Part shown: positions 43,727-53,200 of the stretch, piece by piece
How the letters are laid out: each line of letters starts with the position of its first letter
Position numbering within the stretch: position 1 is the first letter of the stretch
DNA from: Arsenicicoccus sp. oral taxon 190
GTDB lineage: Bacteria; Actinomycetota; Actinomycetes; Actinomycetales; Dermatophilaceae
NCBI RefSeq assembly: GCF_001189535.1
Contig: NZ_CP012070.1
Location: 1,984,001 to 2,048,000 of the forward strand
Length of the DNA: 64,000 nucleotides
Direction: 5' to 3'
Translations under genes and position numbers: made by a program
Notes under the pieces: generated by a model
What the model saw: the letters and a program-made list of their open reading frames with translations, nothing else
Database searches by the model: none
What the model was told of the DNA's origin: nothing

Positions 43727-45070
43727 TCACGGATGATCACCGGTCGCGCTCGGTAGACCATCGGCTGGGGGCGCTGGGGTGCTGGGGCTGCTGGAGGTCA
43801 CGGTGGCCCGGCGCCGGGCCGGGCTCACCCAGCGACCGGTGGACGGTCCCGCCCACGCCCGGGCCAGCGCCGCGAGGCACAGCGCGGCGTCGACGACCCG
43901 CAGCGCCGGGAAGCCCACGGCATACAGCAGGTATGCCGCTCGCCGCGTGCTGATCGCGGCCAGCAGCGTCATGAGGAGGTCGGGCAGCAGGACGCCGAGC
44001 AGGACGTCGCGGACCGAGAGGAGGCCGGCGAGCCACACCAGCCAACCCGGGGCGGCCGCGGTCGAGGCGACCAGGGCCGAGGCCACCAGGCTGCAGGCGA
44101 GGAGGGGCAGCACCAGCAGCCACACCAGGCACGAGCCGACCAGCTCGACGACGAAGAGCCACAGGGCCGCCCAGAACACCCCCCGGTGCACACCGTGCAG
44201 CCGGACGGTCTGCCAGAAGCCCAGCAGCCACCGCCGCACCTGGAGGCGGTAGTCGCGGAACCGGTCCGGGTCCTGCGTGTAGGCGGTGGCGGCCGCGGGG
44301 TGGAAGGCGATGCGGCCGAGGCGCTTGCGGTGCACCTCGAAGGTCATGTTGAAGTCCTCGATGACCAACCCGGGTGCCGCGACGTCGATCTCGCGCAGCG
44401 CCCGGGAGCGGTAGAGGCTCGCGAAGCCGGGGACGATGGGGACGGCGTTGGCGGGCCGGGCGGCCTGGCCGTACTTCAGGAGCAGCTGGACCACGACGTA
44501 GAGGCGCTCGCGGTAGGCGACGAGGAAGCGTCCCAGCAGCGTGGGGGAGGCGGGCTCGAAGATGGTGCGCGCGCGCCCGGCGACGGCCACCACCTCGGGG
44601 TCCGCGAAGAGCGGCAGCGCGGTCGTGAGGTAGTCGTCCGCGGGCTGGGTGTCGGCGTCCAGCAGCATGACGACCTCGTAACGGTCGCAGAGCCCGAAGT
44701 GCTCGATGCCGGCGGCGAGGGCGCCCGCCTTGCCGCGGTTGGGCTGCAGGTCCAGGACGTGCGCGCCGCTCCTGCGGGCGAGCTCGACGGTCCGGTCCTG
44801 CGACCCGTCGCTGACGATGTAGACCTGCGTGGGGGCCACGAGCCGGGTGGCGCTGCGGACCGTCTGCTCTACCACGAGCTCCTCGTCGTGCGCGGCCACG
44901 AGGATCGCGACCTGCTCCGGCGTCGGCGGGTGCGGGGTGCGCCGGTGGGTGCCCGGGTGGGCGGGGGTCACCGAGCCGTATGCCGCGGCCGCGAGCCGGC
45001 ACAGGCCCACCAGCGACCACGCCGTCGTGGTGACGCCCACGACCAGCACGGCCAGCACCAGACCGGACAT
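43727..45070 (-). CDS. membrane GT2 glycosyltransferase (processive polysaccharide synthase type)
   Basis: The 447-residue protein has one N-terminal membrane helix, a cytoplasmic GT2 domain and about four C-terminal membrane helices. The processive GT2 motifs are present: SDGSQD, D138AD140 in LLDADTQ, IEDF (Glu238-Asp239) as catalytic base, and QVRRW (277-281), the Q-x-x-R-W found in cellulose, chitin, hyaluronan and PgaC synthases. It is therefore a likely synthase that polymerises and exports a beta-linked chain. The gene precedes the dehydrogenase operon with a 155-base gap and has its own upstream region. Confidence 0.9.
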   Translation of the reverse strand: MSGLVLAVLVVGVTTTAWSLVGLCRLAAAAYGSVTPAHPGTHRRTPHPPTPEQVAILVAAHDEELVVEQTVRSATRLVAPTQVYIVSDGSQDRTVELARRSGAHVLDLQPNRGKAGALAAGIEHFGLCDRYEVVMLLDADTQPADDYLTTALPLFADPEVVAVAGRARTIFEPASPTLLGRFLVAYRERLYVVVQLLLKYGQAARPANAVPIVPGFASLYRSRALREIDVAAPGLVIEDFNMTFEVHRKRLGRIAFHPAAATAYTQDPDRFRDYRLQVRRWLLGFWQTVRLHGVHRGVFWAALWLFVVELVGSCLVWLLVLPLLACSLVASALVASTAAAPGWLVWLAGLLSVRDVLLGVLLPDLLMTLLAAISTRRAAYLLYAVGFPALRVVDAALCLAALARAWAGPSTGRWVSPARRRATVTSSSPSTPAPPADGLPSATGDHP

Positions 45071-45226
45071 GCCTCACCGCCTCGGGTCCCGCCACCGTCA
45101 CCGGGCCGGTCGGACCGGTCTGGCAGCGTTGGACCGACCATGCCCCCAACCCGCGGCCCCGGGGGAGGCCCTGGCACGAGGCAGAGGCCGATCGCCCCCC
45201 GGGCGGGTGCCCAGGGGCACGCTGCG
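45071..45226. other. non-coding gap ahead of the GT2 synthase
   Basis: The 156 bases between CopC and the synthase contain a GACCGG/CCGGTC palindromic stretch near 45105-45117 and a short G+C-rich inverted repeat. No tRNA, sRNA or further gene is evident. It is the presumed promoter of the GT2 gene, with no clear -35/-10. Confidence 0.5.
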
Positions 45227-45943
45227 TCAGCGGCTGCGCCGGTTGCGTGCCCGCACGAGGAGGCCGAGCACCAGCACGGCCACGGCGGTCAGCAGGAGCG
45301 GGACCAGCCAGGCCGGAGCACCGGTCGACTCCTGGCCGGTGCGCTCGCTCGTGCCCTGGCCGGTGCCCTGGCTGCTGGACGGGGCCGCGGCGCCCGAGGT
45401 GGCTGCCGAGGTGCGCTGCGCGCCGGACGTGGCGGCGTCGGAGGTGAGGCTGGTGGCGCCGGGTGTCGTGCTGGACGTGCTGGAGGTGCTGGAGGTGCTG
45501 GAGGTGCTGGAGGTGCCGGACGTGCTCGTCAGCGTGAAGCGGAGCTCGCCCGCGATGCGGTGGGTGTCGGCACTGACCACGCTGTAGACGACGCGGTAGG
45601 CGCCCGGCTGCAGCTGCGCCGGCAGGGTCGCCCGGACCGTCGGGCCCGCGGCCGTGACGGACGTGCTCAGCTGGTCGCCGGCGGGGCCGGTCACCAGCAC
45701 CTTGCTGAACTCACCCTTGATGTCCTCGTTGAAGGTCAGCGTCACCGCCCGCGGCGCGGTCGTCACGGTGCTGCCGTCGGCGGGGTCGGAGGAGACCAGG
45801 GTCGAGTGGGCGGACGCGGTCGTCGCCACGGTCGCCAGCACAACGCTGACCAGGGCGGTGAACGCCAGCGTGAGCAGCGCGGTCAGGCGGGGGCGGTCGG
45901 GCAGCGAGCGGGCTGACGGTCGGCGAGCGGGCAGGGTGCGCAT
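45227..45943 (-). CDS. CopC-like copper-binding exported protein
   Basis: The 238-residue exported protein has a signal peptide ending TASAHS, which would leave the mature N-terminal His that CopC uses for copper. The CopC beta-sandwich (ADGSTVTTAPRAVTLTFNEDIKGE to VVSADTHRIAGELRFTL) follows with the SADxH ligand motif. After it is a low-complexity Ser/Thr-rich linker (TSSTSSTSSTSS) and a C-terminal membrane helix with a basic RARNRRSR tail. No CopD domain is present. ATG 45943 has GAGAGGAA upstream. It may deliver or buffer copper at the outer face. Confidence 0.87.
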   Translation of the reverse strand: MRTLPARRPSARSLPDRPRLTALLTLAFTALVSVVLATVATTASAHSTLVSSDPADGSTVTTAPRAVTLTFNEDIKGEFSKVLVTGPAGDQLSTSVTAAGPTVRATLPAQLQPGAYRVVYSVVSADTHRIAGELRFTLTSTSGTSSTSSTSSTSSTSSTTPGATSLTSDAATSGAQRTSAATSGAAAPSSSQGTGQGTSERTGQESTGAPAWLVPLLLTAVAVLVLGLLVRARNRRSR

Positions 45944-46059
45944 GGTTCCTCTCGGGGCGGGAACGCGTCGGGCGCCGTGGTTGTCCACAGCCCGTCGCGC
46001 TCCGGTCGGGGTCGTCCCCAGGCGAGCGGTCGCCCGGGCCGGTGCGGTCCGGTCCTTCC

Positions 46060-46065
46060 TAGCAT
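46060..46065 (+). promoter_or_regulatory. -10 element before the WXG-like operon
   Basis: TAGCAT lies about 48 bases before GTG 46113. The leader contains GGAGGTGACG as Shine-Dalgarno. Confidence 0.4.
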
Positions 46066-46112
46066 CCTCCCCAGGATCGCCCATGGGAGGGCGGTGGGGC
46101 AGGGAGGTGACG

Positions 46113-46472
46113 GTGGACGGACGTGAGGTGGCGGCGTGCGCGGCGCAGCTGGAGCGGCACGCGCGCGACATGGAGGAGGCGGCCGTGCGGATCGAGGCGA
46201 CGGCGGCCGCGATGGACTGGGAGTCCCCGGCGGCCGAGGCCGCTCGGCGCCAGGTGACGCTGCTGACCGACCGGCTGCGGTCGGGCGCCGAGCAGGTGCG
46301 CGAGGCCGCGGCGTCGGTGCGCGCCCACGGGATCGCCGCGTCGGCGGCGTGGGCAGAGCTCGCGCGGGCGTCCGCGGAGGTGGGGGCGGTCGCGGCGGCA
46401 GGGGTCGCGGGGCTGCGTCGGGCGATGGAGCTGGAGTCTCCTGGCGGGCTCGTCTCCGCGGGTCGGCCATGA
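46113..46472 (+). CDS. WXG100-like small helical protein
   Basis: The 119-residue protein is helical and hydrophilic. Two predicted helices flank MDWESPAAEAARR, a WES turn in place of the WxG of ESX proteins, with the usual spacing. No signal peptide exists, as expected for type VII substrates. GTG 46113 is favoured by the AGGGAGG six bases upstream. The in-frame ATG at 46083 is less well placed. Its last bases overlap the hydrolase ATG (ATGA), so the two are translated together. A type VII machine is not in the window, and secretion is inference. Confidence 0.6.
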   Translation: MDGREVAACAAQLERHARDMEEAAVRIEATAAAMDWESPAAEAARRQVTLLTDRLRSGAEQVREAAASVRAHGIAASAAWAELARASAEVGAVAAAGVAGLRRAMELESPGGLVSAGRP

Positions 46473-47950
46473 CCGACGCCGGCCCGGGCGCCGGGCCGGG
46501 CATCACCGGGCCGCGCGTCACCGGGCCGCGCATCACCGGGATCGACGGTGGCGCCGGGGGCACGCGGGTGGTGGTGGAGGACGTGGTCCGGCTCGCGGGA
46601 CTGTGCCGGGCCGCCGGCAGCGAGGTGCACGACGGCGCGGTGGCCCTGTCGTTGGCCCGGGCGGCCCTGCTGGTCGAGGGCACGGCCGCGCTGTCCCCGG
46701 TGACCGCGGCGCACGCCGGCATGCTGCTGCAGCGAGCCACCTTCGGCCCGGACTCGCCCGTCGTGGTCGCCGGGGGCGCCGGGACGCTGGGGCTCGGGCT
46801 GACGGCCGCGGCGCACGCCTACGACGCGGTCGAGGTCGCCAACACCGCGCTGTGGGAGGCGGCGGGGGTGGCGGCCGTCGTCGGGGACGTCGCCACGGCG
46901 GCGGCGTGCCCGCAGCGGGTGATGACCGACGCCGGTCAGGCGTACCTCGGCGAGGTCGTCGAGGCCGGGCGGCCCCTCGGTGCCGAGGAGGCGGGCAGCC
47001 GGTGGGCCAGCGACCACGCCCTCGACCTCGAGCAGCGGGTCGAGGGGGTGGCCGTGCTCGGCTCGGTGCTCCCGCTGGCGGCCTCGGTCGGCGGTCGGGC
47101 GGTGGTGGGGGAGCACGCCGAGGTGGCTCCGGTGGCGGTCGTCGCCCACGAGCTGGCGCCGCTCTGGCAGGACGGCGACCCCGAGGTGGCCGCGGTCGGT
47201 CCCCCGGTGGCGACGACGGCGCCCCGATCGACGCAGGACCTGGTCCGCGGGCTCGCCGAGACCAACCGCGAGCCCGACGGCACCGTGGCGGTGCGGACCA
47301 TCACCTCCGGGGCGGGCGGCCGGGAGCGGCACGCCGTGGTCGTCGACGTCCCGGGGACCGACGCGTGGTCGCTCCCGGGAGAGCAGACCGACCAGGTGCG
47401 CGACCTTTCCGGCAACGTCACCGCGTCGGCGGGCGAGGCCAGCGCGTACGCCCGTGGGGTGGAGGAGGCGGTCGTGACGAGCGGCGTGCCCCGGGACGTC
47501 CCGATCACGCTCGTCGGTCACTCCCAGGGCGGCATGGCGGCGACGATGGCGGCCGAGCGGCTGCAGCGCCGCGGATACCGGGTCACCCACGTGGTCGCCG
47601 TCGCCGCCCCCATCGCCAACCTGCGCCAGCCGGCGGGGGTCACCACGCTCGCCCTCGACGGCGACCGCGACCTCGTGACCAAGGCCGACGGCCGCCCCAA
47701 CGGCGATCAGGCGCACCGCGTGACGGTCCGCTTCGACAGCGGCCGCTCCGGGGTGGAGGTCAACCACGACCTCGAGACGTATGCCGCCGCCGCAGCGCTG
47801 GTCGACGACCAGGGCGACCGCGAGGCGTCGCTGGCGCCCGTCCTGTCCTCGTTGCGGCGGGACGGTGCCATCGTCGCGGCGGGCGAGCCGTCCCGCGCCG
47901 AGGTGGTGCACGTCCGGGTGAGCCGGGCCCGCCCACGACCGGGTCCGTGA
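46469..47950 (+). CDS. alpha/beta-hydrolase-type protein linked to the WXG-like protein
   Basis: The 493-residue protein has a Gly/Pro-rich start and a helical N-terminal half (residues about 30-240). The C-terminal half has a lipase-like fold with VVVDVPGTDAW, nucleophile Ser352 in LVGHSQGGMAATMAAE, an acid in TLALDGDRDLV and a His in VEVNHDLETY. It is a candidate secreted lipase or esterase. The coupling to an ESX-like partner recalls type VII effectors, where a WXG-like chain escorts an effector. I do not know a named family for the N-terminal half. Confidence 0.7.
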   Translation: MTDAGPGAGPGITGPRVTGPRITGIDGGAGGTRVVVEDVVRLAGLCRAAGSEVHDGAVALSLARAALLVEGTAALSPVTAAHAGMLLQRATFGPDSPVVVAGGAGTLGLGLTAAAHAYDAVEVANTALWEAAGVAAVVGDVATAAACPQRVMTDAGQAYLGEVVEAGRPLGAEEAGSRWASDHALDLEQRVEGVAVLGSVLPLAASVGGRAVVGEHAEVAPVAVVAHELAPLWQDGDPEVAAVGPPVATTAPRSTQDLVRGLAETNREPDGTVAVRTITSGAGGRERHAVVVDVPGTDAWSLPGEQTDQVRDLSGNVTASAGEASAYARGVEEAVVTSGVPRDVPITLVGHSQGGMAATMAAERLQRRGYRVTHVVAVAAPIANLRQPAGVTTLALDGDRDLVTKADGRPNGDQAHRVTVRFDSGRSGVEVNHDLETYAAAAALVDDQGDREASLAPVLSSLRRDGAIVAAGEPSRAEVVHVRVSRARPRPGP

Positions 47951-47991
47951 GCCGGGTCCGTGAGCCAGGTCCGTGAGTCGGGTCCGGGAGC
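47941..47991 (+). repeat. 13-bp tandem repeat overlapping the hydrolase stop
   Basis: Copies of GGGTCCGTGAGCC start at 47941 and 47954, with variants at 47967 and 47980. The first includes the stop codon TGA, so the repeat array covers the 3' end of the gene. Confidence 0.8.
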
Positions 47992-48054
47992 GGGCGGGCG
48001 GGGCGGCATACGGCTCACGCCCGGGACCGGGGGGTGAGAGGGGGCGGAGACGAG

Positions 48055-48090
48055 GATCGCCCCCGACCGGCGAACCGGTCGGGGGCGATC
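48055..48090. terminator. bidirectional hairpin terminator
   Basis: A perfect 16-bp stem GATCGCCCCCGACCGG (48055-48070) with its inverse (48075-48090) and a CGAA tetraloop lies between the hydrolase operon and tRNA-His. Confidence 0.85.
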
Positions 48091-48093
48091 ACG

Positions 48094-48170
48094 TGGGGTG
48101 AGTGACGGGACTTGAACCCGCGGCCACCTGGACCACAACCAGGTGCTCTACCAGCTGAGCTACACCCACC
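48094..48170 (-). tRNA. tRNA-His (anticodon GUG)
   Basis: On the minus strand G(-1) followed by GTGGGTG pairs with CACTCAC and discriminator C, with CCA encoded (48096-48094). The anticodon loop is CCTGG-TTGTGGT-CCAGG, giving GTG. The extra 5' G and its pairing C are the tRNA-His identity mark. Confidence 0.95.
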
Positions 48171-48244
48171 ATGGCGCCGGGCACGGAAGCCGTGCCGATC
48201 AGCGCGGACCATATTACCCCGGATCGGAGGTGCTCATGACCACC

Positions 48245-48883
48245 TCAGTCGGCGGCGGGAGCCACCGACCCGTGACGCGCCGCGATGGCCTTGGCCTGGT
48301 CGCTGGTCGGCCCCGGCTGGGGCACGAAGACCGCCTCGCGGTAGTAGCGCAGCTCGGCGATCGACTCGGTGATGTCGGCGAGGGCCCGGTGCCCGCCGAA
48401 CTTCTTGGGCGAGTTGAAGTAGGCGCGGGGGTACCACCGCCGGGAGAGCTCCTTGACCGACGACACGTCGATAACCCGGTAGTGCAGGTGGGACTCCAGC
48501 TCGGGCATGTCCCGGGCCAGGAAGCCGCGGTCCGTGCCGACGGTGTTGCCGCCGAGGGGGGCCTTGCCGGCCTCGGGGACCCACTGGCGGACGTAGTCCA
48601 GCACCGTGGCCTGCGCGTCGGCGAGCGAGAGGCCTGACTCCAGCTCGGCGAGGAGGCCGCTGGTGGTGTGCATCTCGCGCACGAAGTCGTTCATCTGGTC
48701 CAGGGCCGCCTGCTCCGGGCGGATGACCACGTCCACGCCCTCCCCGAGCTGGTTGAGCTCGAAGTCGGTGACCAGCGCGGCGACCTCGATCAGGGCGTCG
48801 TCGGTGAGCGACAGCCCGGTCATCTCGCAGTCGATCCAGACGATGCGGTCGGTCAGGGCTCGGTCGGTGGTTGCGCCAGTCAC
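48245..48883 (-). CDS. orn: oligoribonuclease
   Basis: The 212-residue DEDDh 3'-5' exonuclease degrades RNA di- to pentanucleotides. It has VWIDCEMTGL with Asp18 and Glu20, SSVKELSRRWYP and HRALADITESI for the last acidic residues and His. The frame is open to GTG 48901, but a -10 element TAAGGT (48896-48891) sits between the two, seven bases before GTG 48883, so the leaderless start is 48883. It is divergent from the PrsW gene. Confidence 0.93.
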   Translation of the reverse strand: MTGATTDRALTDRIVWIDCEMTGLSLTDDALIEVAALVTDFELNQLGEGVDVVIRPEQAALDQMNDFVREMHTTSGLLAELESGLSLADAQATVLDYVRQWVPEAGKAPLGGNTVGTDRGFLARDMPELESHLHYRVIDVSSVKELSRRWYPRAYFNSPKKFGGHRALADITESIAELRYYREAVFVPQPGPTSDQAKAIAARHGSVAPAAD

Positions 48884-48890
48884 GGACACC

Positions 48891-48896
48891 ACCTTA
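48891..48896 (-). promoter_or_regulatory. -10 element of a leaderless promoter (orn)
   Basis: On the minus strand TAAGGT is followed by GGTGTCC and GTG 48883. It rules out the earlier in-frame GTG at 48901, which would lie upstream of the transcription start. Confidence 0.6.
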
Positions 48897-48975
48897 GCCA
48901 CCGCCCTCGCGCCGTCCGGGCTCGTCGGCCGCCGGCGAGGGCGTCACCGGGCCCGCCGGGCCGGGCGCGAGCGGC

Positions 48976-48981
48976 TAGCCT
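48976..48981 (+). promoter_or_regulatory. -10 element of a leaderless promoter (PrsW gene)
   Basis: TAGCCT ends six bases before ATG 48988. It faces the orn promoter across a gap of about 80 bases. Confidence 0.55.
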
Positions 48982-48987
48982 GCAGCC

Positions 48988-50145
48988 ATGGATCGAGGGC
49001 CGGGGGTCACCGCACGCCTGGCCGGGGCGGCCGTGCCGCCGCGCCGGCTGACGCTGCGGCGGTGGGTCTCCGGCGGGCTGGCGCTGCTCGGCCTGAGCCT
49101 GTGCGGCCTGGTGCTGCTCGGCGCGGTGGGCGTGTCCACCGGGCCGGGAGCCGGGCTGCTCGGGCTCGCCTTCGCGGTGCTGCCGCTCGGCATCGTCGTC
49201 CCGGCCTTCCTGTGGGTCGACCGGCTCGAGAGCGAGCCGCGGCGGCTGCTGCTGCTCGCCTTCGTCTGGGGCGCGGTGGTGGCCACCGCCGTCGCCCTCG
49301 TCGCCAACACCGGCACCATGGCGATCATCGCGGGCACCACCGGGGCCGACCCCACCTCGCTCGGGGCCGTCCTCGTCGCGCCCGTCGTGGAGGAGACGGC
49401 CAAGGGGACCGGGGTGCTGCTGGTCCTGCGGCGGCACCGGCGCGAGTTCGACGGGGTCGTCGACGGGCTGGTCTACGCCGGGCTGTGCGCCGCCGGGTTC
49501 GCCTTCGGGGAGAACATCCTCTACCTCGGCCGCGCCTTCAACGAGGCCGGCGCCGAGGGTCTGGTCGCGACGCTGGTGCTGCGGGGGGTGGTCGGGCCGT
49601 TCGCCCACCCGATCTTCACCTGCTGCACCGGCATCGGGCTCGGGGTCGCGGCGTTCACGCGCAGCCGGGTCCTGCGGGTCCTCGCGCCGCTGCTCGGCTG
49701 GCTCGTCGCGGTGGCCCTCCACGCCGCCTGGAACCTCTCGGCCGTCGCCGGGCTCGAGGGTTTCGTCACCGGCTACCTCTTCATGCAGGTGCCGATCTTC
49801 GCCGTCTTCGTCGGGCTGGCGACCTGGGCGCGTCGCCGGGAGGCGCGCATCGTCGTCACCGAGCTGGGGCGCTACGCCAGGGCGGGCTGGCTCACCGACG
49901 TCGACGTCGCGATGCTGGGGTCGGTGGCGGCGCGCCGCGCCGCCCGGTCGTGGGCGCGCGGGGCCGGCGGCCTGCGGCTGCAGTCGGCGATGGTCACCTT
50001 CCAGGACGCGGCGAGCGACCTGGCCATGCTGCGCCACCGGATGCAGCTGGGCGACGTGGACGACCACGTCCTCGCCGAGGAGCGACGGCTGCTCACCGCG
50101 ATGATGGAGTGTCGTGCCCAGTTCGTGGGGTCGCGGGCACTGTAA
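48988..50145 (+). CDS. PrsW family intramembrane metalloprotease
   Basis: The 385-residue protein has about eight membrane helices. The PrsW/CPBP-like motifs are VVEETAKGTGV (Glu135-Glu136), FAFGENILYL, FAHPIFTCCTGIG and HAAWNLS, in membrane segments, with His and Glu as likely zinc ligands. In Bacillus PrsW cleaves an anti-sigma factor. The local target is unknown. The C-terminal 90 residues are charged and cytoplasmic. The downstream NRPS has its own promoter region. Confidence 0.88.
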   Translation: MDRGPGVTARLAGAAVPPRRLTLRRWVSGGLALLGLSLCGLVLLGAVGVSTGPGAGLLGLAFAVLPLGIVVPAFLWVDRLESEPRRLLLLAFVWGAVVATAVALVANTGTMAIIAGTTGADPTSLGAVLVAPVVEETAKGTGVLLVLRRHRREFDGVVDGLVYAGLCAAGFAFGENILYLGRAFNEAGAEGLVATLVLRGVVGPFAHPIFTCCTGIGLGVAAFTRSRVLRVLAPLLGWLVAVALHAAWNLSAVAGLEGFVTGYLFMQVPIFAVFVGLATWARRREARIVVTELGRYARAGWLTDVDVAMLGSVAARRAARSWARGAGGLRLQSAMVTFQDAASDLAMLRHRMQLGDVDDHVLAEERRLLTAMMECRAQFVGSRAL

Positions 50146-50163
50146 GGTTAACGGCTGGTTAAC
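50146..50163 (+). promoter_or_regulatory. direct repeats resembling a PHO box (NRPS operon)
   Basis: GGTTAAC occurs at 50146-50152 and 50157-50163, an 11-bp period. Direct GTTMAC-type repeats at 11-bp spacing are the known binding form of actinobacterial PhoP-type regulators. A similar repeat precedes the 5'-nucleotidase at 57694. The start is 120 bases downstream. Confidence 0.5.
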
Positions 50164-50285
50164 AACCCGTCGTGCGACGTGGCGACCGGCGGACCCGGCG
50201 GCTGCGCCTGCCACCGTGAGGTGGGCCCGCGTCGACGACGGCGGGGCACCTGCTCCAGGCATCGACGACAGGGACGACGAACGAC

Positions 50286-53200
50286 GTGGCACGAGCACAG
50301 CTGATCGGTGGCGAGACCCCGGCGCCCCGCACCCTGGTGGACCTCCTGGAGGAGGTGGCACGCCGGCACCCGACGGCCGCGGCGATCGACGACGGCACCA
50401 CGGTCCTGGACTACACCGAGCTGCTGTCCCGCGCCGGTGCGCTCGCCGACCGGCTCCACGCCGAGGGCGTGCGCCGCGGCGACACGGTCGGGATCCGGGT
50501 GCCGTCGGGCACGTGCGACCTCTACGTCGCCATCGTGGCGGTGCTGCTCGCCGGGGCCGCCTACGTCCCGGTCGACGCCGACGACCCCCGCGAGCGCGCC
50601 GAGCTGGTCTTCTCCGAGGCGGGAGCCGTGCTCGTCGTCACCGCGGGCCTGCGGCTGCACCTGCTCGACCTGGACGCCGACCGTCCCGGCAACCTCGACC
50701 GGCGCCCCTCCCCGGACGACGACGCCTGGGTGATCTTCACCTCCGGCTCGACCGGGACCCCCAAGGGGGTGGCGGTGACGCACCGCAGCGCGGCGGCCTT
50801 CGTCGACGCCGAGTCCCGGATGTTCCTGCAGGACGCGCCGCAGGGGCCCGGTGACCGGGTCCTCGCCGGCCTCTCGGTCGCCTTCGACGCCAGCTGCGAG
50901 GAGATGTGGCTGGCCTGGGGCCACGGAGCCTGCCTCGTGCCCGCCCCCCGCGCCCTGGTCCGCACCGGCATGGACCTCGGCCCGTGGCTCGTCGAGCGCG
51001 GCATCACCATCGTCTCCACCGTCCCGACGCTCGCCGCCCTGTGGCCGCCGGACAGCCTGGACGCGGTCCGGCTGCTGATCTTCGGCGGCGAGGCCTGCCC
51101 GCCCGAGCTCGCGGAGCGGCTGGTCCAGCCCGGCCGGGAGGTCTGGAACACCTACGGCCCCACCGAGGCCACCGTCGTCGCCTGCGGCGCCCGCATGACC
51201 GGCGAGGGTCCCGTCTCGATCGGGCTGCCGCTCGACGGCTGGGAGCTCGCGGTCATCAAGGACGACCAGCTGGTGAGCCAGGGCGAGGTGGGGGAGCTGA
51301 TCATCGGCGGCGTCGGGCTGGCCCGCTACCTCGACCCCGCGAAGGACGCCGAGAAGTACGCCCCGCTGCCGCTGCTCGGCTGGGACCGCGCCTACCGGTC
51401 GGGGGACCTGGTGCGCTACGAGCCGGATGGGCTGATCTTCATGGGCCGGGCGGACGAGCAGGTCAAGCTCGGCGGCCGGCGCATCGAGCTCGGCGAGGTC
51501 GACGCCGCGCTGCAGGCGCTGCCCGAGGTCGCCGGGGCCGCGGCCGCGGTCAAGGCCACCGACGCGGGCGGCCAGGTCCTCGTGGGCTACGTCGTGCCGC
51601 AGGACCCCGACTCCTTCGACCGTGCCCAGGCGCGTCAGGAGCTCGCGACGGTGCTGCCCGCCGCGCTGGTCCCGCTCATCGCCGTCACGGACACCCTGCC
51701 CACCAAGACCTCCGGCAAGGTGGACCGCGCGGCCCTGCCCTGGCCGCTGCCGGACCTCGCGCCCAGCGCCGGCGGCGATGGGCCGACCCTCACGGGGACC
51801 AGCGCGTGGCTCGCCGAGCAGTGGTCGGCGGTGCTGGGCTCGCCGGTCACCAGCCCGGACGACGACTTCTTCGGGCTCGGCGGCTCCAGCCTGACCAGCG
51901 CGCAGCTCGTGTCGGTGCTGCGGCGGACCCACCCCGAGATGACGGTGGCGGCGGCATACGCGCACTCCCGGCTCGCGGACCAGGCGTCCTTCCTTGACGT
52001 CATGGCCGCCCGGCAGCGCACCGACCAGGCACCGCCGCGCACGATCACCCCGGTCCCGCGACGCTCCCAGCTGGCGCAGCTGCTGATCGGCGTCCCGCTG
52101 TCGACGCTCACGGCGCTGCAGTGGCTGGTGGGCGTCGCGCTGGCCGGCAACCTCGCCCACCTGGTGATCGACCTGCCGTGGGCGCCGGTCACGCCGTGGT
52201 GGCTGGTCGGGCTCGGGTGGTTCCTGCTGCTGACGCCGCTCGGCCGGATGAGCCTGACCGTCGTCGGGGCCCGCCTCCTGCTCGCCGGGCTCCGGCCCGG
52301 CACCTACCCGCGCGGCGGGTCGGTCCACCTGCGCCTGTGGGCCGCCGAGCGTCTCGCCGAGGCCGTCGGCGCGGTCACCATGGCGGGCGCGCCGTGGATC
52401 GTCTACTACGCCAGGGCCCTCGGCGCCAAGGTCGGGCGCGACGCCGACCTGCACACGCTGCCGCCGGTCACCGGCATGCTCACCCTCGGCCGCGGCTGCT
52501 CGGTCGAGCCGGAGGTCGACCTCGCCGGGCACTGGCTCGACGGGGACCTGCTGCACGTGGGGCACGTGACGGTGCGCGCCGGCGCGGTCGTCGGCGGCCG
52601 GTCCACGCTCGGTCCGGGCACCGTCGTCGGGCGCGACGCCGAGGTGCTGGCCGGCTCCTACGTCACGGGGGAGGTCCCGGACGGCGAGCTCTGGGCCGGC
52701 TCTCCCGCGGTCAAGGTCGGTCGGGCGCGGCCCGCGTGGCCGGCCGACCGCCCGGTCCAGTCCCGCGCGTGGCTCATCATGTATGCCGCCAGCGCGGTGC
52801 TGCTCGGCCTCGTCCCCACCCTCGCGGCGCTGCCCGCCGTGGCGCTGCTGCTCTGGGCGGTCCGGGGCACCACCACCCTCGGCGCGGCCCTCGGTCGGGC
52901 CCTGGCGTGGACGCCGGCGGCGACGGTCCTCGGGATGCTGACCCTGGCGCTGCTCACCCTCGTCGCGGTCCGCCTGCTCGGGCTCGGGCTGCAGCCGGGC
53001 TACCACCCGGTGCGGTCGCGGATCGGCTGGCAGGTCTGGGCGACCGAGCGGCTGCTGGACAGCGCCCGGACGCTGCTGTTCCCCCTCTACGCCAGCCTCC
53101 TCACCCCCGTGTGGCTGAGGCTGCTCGGGGCGCGGGTGGGGCGCAACGTGGAGGCCTCGACGGTGCTGCTGCTGCCCGCGATGACCCGCATCGGGGAGGG

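Noticed and set aside
48094..48170. tRNA-His region considered as a phage attachment site
   Set aside because: No integrase and no duplicated tRNA end within the window.
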